Assembly: GCA_036925085.1 (NCBI GenBank)
Contig: JAUPFP010000032.1
Location: forward strand, 1,899,501-1,963,500
Direction of reading: 5' to 3'
Origin: Brachycybe producta
Lineage: Eukaryota > Arthropoda > Diplopoda > Playtdesmida > Andrognathidae
DNA length: 64,000 nt
Below, one piece after another: positions 56,601 to 64,000 of this stretch (the first letter of the stretch is position 1; every line of letters starts with the position of its first letter). The notes under the pieces were generated by a model, which had not been told where the DNA came from, ran no database searches, and saw nothing but the letters and a program-made list of their open reading frames with translations. The position numbers were made by a program, and so were the translations under genes.

Positions 56601-59600
56601 AGTGAGCTAATGCATTTCTATTGGTTGCCTAATATAACATCACCAATAGGAGAAAAGCCATTCGATAGAACGCCCGCAATTCCAAAAAAGCACAAATATT
56701 CGTCTAAAACGAGGTTGAAAAAAGTTGAATTTGATTCAACTTTTGTGAATATTTGTATTTTTTTGTGTTTTTTGAGGGCGTTCTGGTCGCCATCTTTCTT
56801 TTCTCTTCGTTTTCGGTGAGTTGTTTTTTCATCGATTTTTCTTCAATTTCTCATCATTTCAGGTTAATTAATGTATTTTAATTAGTTGTAGGATATATTT
56901 AACTATAGTTTTACAGAAAAATAACGCCATTTCGATGTAAATTTTGATGAGAAACGGCAATTTATCGTCTAGTTAAAAGTGGTAGAGCAAATGTGGTTTT
57001 CTCACTGCAATTGGCCTAAGGTAATGAACCAAACCATAACAGTGAATACGTGGGGGCCACGTTTGTTCTGTTATTAGTCAGCCATATCGAATTTATTTTC
57101 TCCTAATAATAGAAATGCATATCATATTTTCTCCATAGGAAACACTGTTATTTTTCAAGAGTCGCGACCTCGCAAGAATTTCAACAAATGAGAATACAGA
57201 GGTGGATTTGCAAACAAAGAAATAGCAAACACATTCTTAGTAGCAAAAATGTTAATAACAAATATGTTAATTAACAATTTTTGGACTGTTTTTGGTAAAT
57301 GTCAATAACAAAAGGATAACAACTATGTTTTTAACAAAAATGTTTGGTAGCATGTCGGCAGGAAACTGATCCACGAGTAGAATGTTATCAACGGTGTTGA
57401 CAACAGAATTACAGAAATAACTTGCTAGTAACATTTTGTTATCAACATCCTTTCATCAAGGCCAGATTTACAGCAAAGAAATAGCAAAAACATTATTAGT
57501 AGCAATATGTTAATTAACAATTTTCGGACTGTTTTTCGTTCAACAATGTACTAGCAAAAAAAATATCACCTGAAGCGATTTAGAGCGATATTCTCCTAAA
57601 AGAAACGAAGTTTGTTGAACGACGCTGCCCAGCAGACGATCGATAGTACGAGAACTCGGAGTGCGATTAGCGAAACGAAAGACTAAGTGGGAATCGGGAA
57701 GCCATTCCGAGCACAGCTTTGCGGCAACGCCGAGTATGGAGGTTTTGCCGCAGCCTTCGGGACCGTATATCACAAGGGGATGGGAACTACTACTCCCTTG
57801 AATATATTCTCGAACCGTCTTGAAGACTTCGGCATCTTGCGACGTTTCCGTTCGAACCTTAGTTACGTCTCTAGCCACTCTATGTTGAGCAACCATCTCG
57901 TGGTACAGATTCCAGCTGATTCCTGAAACGAGTAAACCGGCCACACTGGGTATTAACAGGCTACATCGCAAAATTACTTTGAAAAGTCTCCGCAAAGAGC
58001 GCTAGCATCGTTTTTCTATTGAGCCCATAGACCCAATGTTAAAGAAAAACGTTAATTTTTAAAATACACAGTCGCAGCGGCAATATATTTATTTTTCATA
58101 TTTAAAGTTGTCCAATTTTGATGGTTCAAAGTGCAATGTGCACCTTAAATGTATGTCATCTAGTGATAGCATGACAAAAATTTGGAAAGTGTGCTTCTAT
58201 TTTAAAAAAAATATTTAAAAATCGCGAATTTTGAACTACGTTAAAACCCATTTGAGTAAGACAAACAGCCATTAAAATGTTTAAAAAACTGAAAAAATCT
58301 GTAAAGTGAAGCCAACACATGGGCGCACGTGCTGATTTTTTTTCTGGTTTTTTAAAATTATTCTTAGATATTTTTACAAGCATTTTAATAGATGTTTTTT
58401 CTTACGATGAGTTTCACATAAGAGTTAGAAATTCGCGATTTTGAAATATTTTTTAAAAATAGAACCGCACTTACCATTTTTTTTTTGTTATTCTGTCACT
58501 CGATCAGCATATATTTAAGGCGCACATTGCACTTTGAACCATCAAAATTGGACAATTTTAAATATAAAAAATGAACATATTGCCGCTGCGACTGTGTATT
58601 TTAAAAATTAACGTTTTTCTTTAACATTGGGTCTATGGGCTCAATAGAAAAACGATGCTAGCGCTATTTGTGGAGATTTTTCGAAGCAATTTTTCGAAGT
58701 AGACATTTTTTAAAAAGAACGTTTCGATATGCGCACGAGAAACTTCGTCATGGACAGCGAACGCACCCATGAGTGGAGTTGTGCTAACAGCAGGACCAGC
58801 CGGCTGTATTTCATCTAAAAGACCGTTTATGACTGCTTTTACGGCAGGAATAAGGTGGCGGCTCAATTCCTCTTTGTAATATTGACCACCGTCGCTGCCA
58901 CTATCTTGAGAATACTTTAACTCGAGAATGTTTCTATTCGAAAGCCTTTGCCGTAGGATACTTTCGGTCGGAGTCGTCGCATCCTCGGACGATTTGTTCA
59001 GAATGCAAACGCACTGTCGAGCGATCGTATCGTTAGCCGAAATCTCTTTAATGATCCGATCCCAACCTGAAATCAGAAGAAAAAAATCGTTTTTTAACAT
59101 CGACTCGTATTTTTCCCTGCTATATCAAAACAAGGAGCCGCATTCCTTGTCGACAAAAACGTTCCTCGTATCTATTGGAGCAACGTTACGGCGTCCGTAA
59201 CGCCGTAACGATATTTGGACCAGTCGAAACGACTTGAGGAACGTGGTGATGTGGTTCCGACAGACACGAGAAAAAACTTACGAACAAGGAATTCCGGGCT
59301 TTTCTTTTAATCCGCACTTTCACGATACGAGTACGCTAGGACCGAGCACACTCTGATGCTCACTCGGTCACTACTCGTATCGTGTCAACATGTGATCCGA
59401 GCCCATTCGGACCGGCGTCATTCGAGCCAAGTGCAGCATGACTGTGCTCAACTTTTGCGAGTTAGCTCCCGTACGAGTTGTATTCAAATATGGCGGCTAG
59501 CGACTCCTAATCGAAAGAATACCTGGAGCCGCTTAGCCCATATAACAACTTCGCAACCTTAGCTTGGAGGCTAGCGATTCCTAATAGAAAACAATACTTG

Positions 59601-61686
59601 GAACTGTTTGGCCTCTATTGCTAGAAGGTTGTACAGCTCTTTCGGTTTAATGCACGCCTTCGACACAACCTTCACTTGGAGGCTAGCGTCTTCTAATAGA
59701 AAGAATGCCCAAAACTAGTTCTTCATAGCAAATGCAACGAGCCAATCTCACCTGTAAGGTGTTCGGCCGAATAACAAAGTTGAAGATTTTCCCATAGTTC
59801 ATTTCTCGTTTCCTCCGTAAAGGTTCCGCAACTCCGCAACACATAAATCTGTTCGCTCGACGTTGCATTTTCGTCTCTTTCGTAGAATTTCATGACAACG
59901 GAAAAAGAAGAGAGTTCTTCGTTGCTGCAAGGTGGAAGATGCCTCGGGATCGAAACAGCGAACGGAGCCGTAGACGCGTCACTCGAAACGAGGAGAAAGA
60001 TGTCGATGGTGTTGGGAAGGCAAATAGCGTCCTGCGCTTCCTTCCAAACTCCTCGTTCTAACTCCGGATGCAGACACAAGATGTGCATTTGATAACCAAG
60101 TCCAGCGTAGTGTTGAAATACATCATCTTCTAGCAGCTTAACGATTTGATCGTAAAGTGTCGTTTCCGTTTCGCCTGAAAATATAATCGAAATGTTTCGT
60201 GAAGGATAAAAAAAAAATCCGCTTAACGCTCGCTTGCGTACGTTACCGATGCACGTGTTGAAGCAAACGAGAATTCGAACCAGTCGAGGAACCGTTGGCA
60301 ACACGTTGTTATCGATGTTACGTCCAGTAACCAGATACCGCACGTGCTCGGACAGCATGGCGATGTCGGCTGCAGATGCATCGTGCTCACCTTCCTTGGA
60401 AGGTTGTCGCATCAACTGTAACGAAACAGATTAGAAATGTTGAGTTAAACGCGGAAGAATCGGATAACACGAAATTTATTTTCGGTCCGGTTCCTTAAAA
60501 TAACATAAAACATTCATTCTTTTAACACGAAAAAATATTGCGATCCCTTCCATTTCGTGTTAAATCTTTTCCAATGTACACTAAAGACAGCTTAACACAA
60601 AAAAAAACAGATAACACGAAATATATTTTAGGTCCGGGGGTCCCCTTTAGAATAACATAAAAATTCCTTCTTTTAACAAGAAATGCGTTTAACACGAAAA
60701 AAATATTCCATTCCCTTTCATTTCATGTCAAATTGTTTCCAAAGTAGAATGAAGAAAACAAATAACAAGAAATATCAGATAACATAAAATATATGTTCAG
60801 TACGGGTTGTTAGAATAACAAACAGATTCCTTCTTTTAACACGAAATTTGTTACACAGGGGGAAAACTATTCCGATCCTCTTCCATATCGTGTTAAATGC
60901 CTTTGAGTAAAAATCGTTTAACACGAAAACGGATAACATGAAATATTAGATAACACGAAAAATATTTTCGGTCCGGTTCTTTTGAATAACATAAAAATTC
61001 CTTCTTTTAACACGAAATTTGTTACACACGGGGAAAACTATTCCGATCCTCTTCCATTTCATGTTAAATGCCTTCGAGTAAAAATCGTTTAACACGAAAA
61101 CGGATAACATGAAAAATATTTTCGGTCCGGTTTTTTTGATTAACATAAAAATTCCTTCTTTTAACACGAAATTTGTTACACACGGAGAAAACAATTCCGA
61201 TCCTCTTCCATTTCATGTTAAATGCCTTCGAGTAAAAACCGTTTAACACGAAAACGGATAACATGAAATATTAGATAACACGAAACATATTTTCGGTCCG
61301 GTTCCTTTGAATAACATAAAAATTCCTTCTTTTAACACGAAAAAAAAAATATTCTGTTTCCTTCCATTCCGTGTTAAACGGTTTTCTGCTGTACCTGAAA
61401 AATTGCAGTTTTAGTGCCTATGGCAGAGGGACAATTTAATGCGATAATAAGCTGTAATAAGAAATGCATTATGGAATTAACCTGCGTCGGCGACATCGGA
61501 GACGATATTGAAGCAGAATCAACCCTTTCGATGTGAGATTTAAGTATCGGAGTCGGCTGCGGAGTTCCTGGAGGAATTTCCACTTGTTCCGCTTCCGGTT
61601 CCCCCTCTGCTTTCTGGTAAGCATAAACGCTCGAGTTGGACGCATTCGACTCTCGATGTTCTTGTTGAGTGCCATTTTTTTCGCTT
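50626..61686 (-). CDS. NACHT-WD40 STAND ATPase, NWD1/NWD2-like, 5' incomplete
   Basis: Predicted signal-transduction ATPase: nucleotide binding by NACHT is thought to switch oligomerisation of a WD40 sensor protein. Exons on the minus strand: 61686-61482, 60415-60247, 60174-59752, 59066-58721, 57945-57570, 56375-55988, 55074-53594, 52877-52693, 51412-51285, 50840-50626 (stop). Phases agree throughout, giving 1304 residues from the first visible exon, which begins after an AG with one base of a split codon, so the start lies to the right. Visible order: Pro/Ser-rich leader (1-120), DUF4062-like region (about 110-380; LVRILVCFNTCIGE.., NTIDIFLLVSS), NACHT with Walker A GPEGCGKTS (about 442-450) and Walker B LVIMLDGLDSL (near 530) followed by a Ser run, a helical region, and WD40 repeats from about 870 (LVWDLAGRKL, NILVWDLITG, LKGHTAAVTMI, LAIRLWDLNKG). 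The exon 4/5 junction is uncertain: 58737/57922 also keeps frame. Nearly every intron contains repeats. Confidence 0.88.
50918..51262. mobile_element. Family L MITE
   Basis: Ends GCACATCCATGTCAAGCTGA and TTTTGTCAGTTTGATGTGG. Inside, CGAGACAAATTGGCAACAAT..GAAACATTTCTG is tandemly duplicated (50977 and 51076). Takes up most of the last intron of the NACHT-WD gene. Confidence 0.8.
51640..52400. mobile_element. Family M MITE with 21-bp array
   Basis: Family M words (AGAACCGGTTAGACAATTAC, CGAGTAGATTCGGTTTGGTT) frame the region. 52170-52375 holds about nine near-identical copies of GAACCGATTAAACCGGGTCGC. The Arg/Phe-rich minus-strand frame through it is an artefact of the 21-base period. Confidence 0.85.
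52440..52692 (-). mobile_element. Family C MITE abutting the exon 8 donor
   Basis: Minus-strand copy, diverged: it begins ATTCGAATTTTGAATAAGTAC and CCGCAAGCGGCC directly after the donor bases, continues with CTGTGGCAAGGGGACC and ends near CTGTTCGTGCAAACATTCC. The intron's first 250 bases are thus MITE, and the GT donor is at or within its terminal bases. Confidence 0.7.
53000..53525. repeat. ATTAATCGGAACC tandem array
   Basis: Four diverged units of about 120-150 bases, each with TTGAATCGATT..TATACGATTAATCGGAAC, AATCGAATTCCCG and GAATCGGACATCCTTAAT. The unit itself contains CGATTAATCG-type palindromes. Fills the intron between exons 7 and 8 of the NACHT-WD gene. Confidence 0.75.
55106..55895. 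mobile_element. Family A long-TIR MITE
   Basis: Left end TTAAGAGGCTACATCAC; right arm ends GGAGATTTTTCAAAGTAATT. Takes up most of the 913-base intron between exons 6 and 7 of the NACHT-WD gene, starting 32 bases from exon 7. Confidence 0.85.
56440..57190. mobile_element. GGCGAAAATTTTCACC element
   Basis: Outer words GGACCCTGTTTTCACTGTGG and CTTGTTTCCATTGGGGCGAA on the left; TAATAGAAATGCATATCA and CCATAGGAAACACTGTTATT on the right, mirroring TAATGCATTTCTATT and ATAAGTGTTTACTATGG. Likely a foldback in intron 5. Confidence 0.6.
57195..57560. mobile_element. Family J element
   Basis: CAAAGAAATAGCAAAAACAT, GTTAATTAACAATTTT and GGACTGTTTTT occur twice; CGAGTAGAATGTTATCAACG and CTTGCTAGTAACATTTTGTT match 20.4 kb. 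Ends about ten bases from exon 5. Confidence 0.7.
57955..58712. mobile_element. Family A MITE making up most of an intron
   Basis: Left end CAGGCTACATCGCAAAATTA; right end TTTTCGAAGTAGAC, with mirrored arms. The predicted intron runs from 58720 to 57946, leaving roughly 10 bases on each side outside the element. Confidence 0.85.
59100..59690. mobile_element. Foldbacks in intron 3 of the NACHT-WD gene
   Basis: ACGATACGAGTACG / CGAGTAGTGACCGAGTG and GCACACTCTGATGCTCACTC outline one foldback near 59320-59400. GGAGGCTAGCG(A)TTCCTAATAG recurs at 59493, 59568 and 59678, outlining repeated TIR-like ends. Confidence 0.55.
60440..61390. repeat. TTTAACACGAAA tandem array
   Basis: About six or seven units of 110-150 bases built from CGGATAACACGAAATAT, TTTTCGGTCCGGTT, AATAACATAAAAATTCCTTC, TTTTAACACGAAA, TTCCGATCCTCTTCCATTTC and GTGTTAAATGCCTTCGAGTA. 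Two units near 60900-61270 are nearly identical. Single related units occur at 51465-51520 and 56405-56440. In the first visible intron of the NACHT-WD gene. Confidence 0.85.
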
Positions 61687-61719
61687 CTAAACAAAACCAC
61701 CAAAGAAAACATACGTTAT

Positions 61720-62600
61720 TAACTAGTTATTAGCAATGTTTTTAACATATCGGCCTATAACATTTTTCTTAAAATTGTTAATAACATCTTACTATTAACA
61801 TTGTTAAGTTTCTAGAAATGTTAAAAGCATTTTTACTTTTAACATTGTGAAAAGTCTCTAGAAAATGTTAATAACACTTTGCTATTGACATTGTTAAAAG
61901 TCTCTAGAAATGTTAATAACACCTTGCTATTGACATTGTTAAAAATCTCTAGAAATGTTAATAACATTTTGCTGTTAACATTGTTAAAAATCTATAGAAT
62001 GTTAATAACATTTTGCTATTGACATTGTTAAAAGTCTCTAGAAATATTAATAACCTTTTGCTATTAGCATTGTTAAGTCTCTAAAATGTTTATACCAGTT
62101 TGCTATTAACATTGTTAAAAGTATCTGAAAATGTTACTACTTTGCTATTGACATTGTTAAAAGTTTCTATAAATGTTAATAACACTTTGCTATTGACATT
62201 GTTAAAAAATCTCTAGAAATGTTAATAACCTTTTGCTATTAACATTATTAAGTCTCTAGAAATGTTAATAACATTTTGCTACTAACATTATCTTTTGTCA
62301 ATAACATTTGTTTTTCAGCATTTCTTATTTTATCCATTAACATGTTGATAATATTGTTGCTAACTCTGTTAATAGCAAAAATGTTGGAGGCGGTTCCGAT
62401 CAAAGGATCTTGGTAACAAAATGTTACTAGAAAGTTATTTCTGTTGTCAACACTGTTAATAACATTCTACTCGTGAGATCCGTTTCTTGCCGACATATGC
62501 AACCAAACATTTTTGTCAAAAACATTGTTATTAGCATTTTGTTAAAAAAAATTGTTAATTGACCTGTAACATTTTGCTACTAACAATGTTTTTGCTTATT
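61720..62600. repeat. Family J array, AACATTGTTAAAAGTCTCTAG
   Basis: About ten units of 55-60 bases from 61730 to 62310: CTAGAAATGTTAATAACA, TTTTGCTATTGACATTGTTA, AAAGTCT. The right part (62325-62600) is the unique terminal part of family J with TTGTTGCTAACTCTGTTAAT, AACAAAATGTTACTAGAAAG and TAATAACATTCTACTCG. No first exon for the NACHT-WD gene is visible here. Confidence 0.83.
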
Positions 62601-62625
62601 GCTTTTCTTAAATGTATACCTGTTT

Positions 62626-62745
62626 CAGAATAAGCAGAAGTTTGTGACGTCAAAGGGGTTAGCCCTCCTTTTTTATCAGACAAAATGATACAATCCTAAA
62701 CTTCTCGTCAACCCCTTTGACGTCACAAGCTTCTTCTTAGGATGA
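62626..62745. mobile_element. Small foldback with TGACGTCA in both arms
   Basis: AGAAGTTTGTGACGTCAAAG and AACCCCTTTGACGTCACAAG are mirrored around ATCAGACAAAATGATACA. Possible stand-alone MITE. Confidence 0.65.
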
Positions 62746-62825
62746 GGCAGGTATACATGTATTCTGACAGTGTAACCCCTTATGCTAGATGAACTTCAGT
62801 GGGAATCACTAGCAAACCGTATGCT

Positions 62826-63236
62826 GGTTATATGGCTTACCGGCCATGTGTGAAATGCAGGCATTGTATATAATGCCTAGGAAATCTATACAATGCGTGT
62901 AGTTTTTATGCCAAAGCATGAAATGTCTCTTGTTATTTTAAAATACAATATACACTTTCTCGAGGTATTGTATATAATGCTTAGGCATTATACAGAATGA
63001 CAAGCAATATTTAGGCAAAGTATGGAAAGAGAGTCATGAAGGTTAGGTGACAATAAAAACGTCATTGGCGGAAGTATTTTATACTTTGCCGGTTTCCTTT
63101 TGGCATTGCATAGAAAGGCTTAGGAAATGTGTGAAATATTAAGCGTTTCGTTCTTTGACGCCCCATTTACAGCATTCTATAGATTTCGTAGGCGTTATAT
63201 ACAATGCCTGCATTTCATACATTGCCAGTAAACATG
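62826..63236. mobile_element. TIR element with TGCATTGTATATAATGCC ends
   Basis: Left words TTACCGGCCATGTGTGAAAT and GCAGGCATTGTATATAATGC mirror GCGTTATATACAATGCCTGC and TTTCATACATTGCCAGTAAAC on the right. ATTGTATATAATGC recurs internally at 62970. Confidence 0.75.
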
Positions 63237-63414
63237 GGAGAAAATTGTGAAATTCCAAGGGGATGCTCAGGCACTCTTGAGCCACCTAGAGCCCGAGGCG
63301 ACTTTCTAATATTCGCTTTCTATGTTTATTTGTGAAATATAAGTTTAAAACCTCTTTTTATTTCAATTTGGAAACATTTTTTATGGAGGCCTGAACAGGA
63401 CATTTCGAAAAAAA

Positions 63415-63715
63415 ATTTTAATCTCGACATGTTGACTTTATTCTCGGCGTGTCGACTTTAATCTCGGCGTGTCGACTTTAATCTCGACGTGTCGAGTTTT
63501 ACTCTCTCTTATTCGGCCATGTTAATTAAGCCATGTTGCGCGCACCATACTCTATATAATTAAATTACTGCAAGCGCCCTCTTGTAGCAGCAATAATTTA
63601 ATTATTAGAGTATGGTGCGCACAACATGGCATAATTAACATGGACGAATAAAACAGATTTAAAAGTCGACATATGTTGAGAATAAAGTCGACATGTCGAG
63701 GTTTTTAAAAAAAAT
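63415..63715. mobile_element. Family I palindrome with subterminal TCGACGTGTCGA repeats
   Basis: Central palindrome 63510-63650 (ATTCGGCCATGTTAATTA, TGCGCGCACCATACTC mirrored). Left flank has four CTCGRCRTGTYGACTTTA words at 63424-63495; right flank has AGTCGACATATGTTGAGAAT and AGTCGACATGTCGAGG. The 20.2-kb copy has the same palindrome. Confidence 0.8.
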
Positions 63716-64000
63716 CTCGCATGGCCTTTACAGGGCTCCGTATTTTTTTCAAAGCAAAATGCGCGTTGCAAAAAAACAAAAAAACTAAATTGTTAAAACG
63801 ACACAACGGAAGTTCCCATTAATTTGGGCCATGCAACTTTGGTGTCCCTTGAGGCGCGCGCACCATACATAACTTCGAAACAATTTCTCGTTTAAAACGT
63901 TTCGCTAAAAATAGTTTTCGAATGAAACAATTTTCAGTCTTTTTTTTTGTTTTAAACAGAAAGTCTTTTTAAAACAAATTCTTTCGTGGCATTAACATCA
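63716..64000. other. Right-edge spacer
   Basis: No gene, repeat or exon of the minus-strand gene recognised. Confidence 0.4.

Noticed and set aside
60946-61264. Repeated hydrophobic minus-strand frames
   Set aside because: They follow the TTTAACACGAAA tandem units in an intron and break at unit differences.
1-64000. tRNA or rRNA genes
   Set aside because: No cloverleaf with paired A and B boxes or rRNA-like stretch was convincing by eye; tRNAscan and Rfam searches would settle it.

Overview
This window is a piece of an animal nuclear genome, most likely an invertebrate. It carries three spliced protein-coding genes whose exons join in phase across GT-AG introns, and introns and spacers are packed with short non-autonomous transposable elements (MITEs, foldbacks, Helitron-like elements) and the tandem arrays that grew from some of them. 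I saw no bacterial features (operons, Shine-Dalgarno sites, CRISPR) and no intact transposase or reverse transcriptase. The species cannot be named from the sequence. The DNA is AT-rich with long homopolymers.

Layout. (1) 196-882 is a TTTAGGGCAAATG minisatellite. (2) 1094-6685 (+) is a complete 9-exon DHHC palmitoyltransferase of the ZDHHC1/ZDHHC11 type (606 aa as modelled). (3) 6686-15600 is repeat-rich spacer with a broken multi-exon gene of unknown family (12796-14246) that a MITE has interrupted. (4) 15765-43679 (+) is a complete 13-exon PPP4R1 gene (regulatory subunit 1 of protein phosphatase 4, 841 aa as modelled). Its 2.5 kb of coding sequence is spread over 28 kb because the introns are full of MITEs, a 31-bp palindromic minisatellite and a 4.3-kb array of 258-bp repeats. 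(5) 43680-50625 is spacer with more MITEs and a diverged tandem duplication of a TATA-containing block. (6) 61686-50626 (-) is a 10-exon gene for a STAND ATPase: a DUF4062-like N-terminal region, a NACHT domain and WD40 repeats, closest in plan to NWD1/NWD2. Its 3' end is in the window and its first exon(s) are not. PPP4R1 and this gene converge tail to tail. (7) 61720-64000 is spacer with arrays and foldbacks.

The three genes have unrelated housekeeping or signalling roles and nothing suggests a shared pathway. The most distinctive biology is in the repeats: MITEs at exon borders (one fills most of an intron, another supplies the bases just inside a 5' splice site), a MITE expanded into a satellite with two alternating unit types that differ at one stem base, a Helitron-like insertion with its empty site in the same window, and hAT-like elements with clear 8-bp target duplications. 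Repeat families are called A to P here for cross-reference only.
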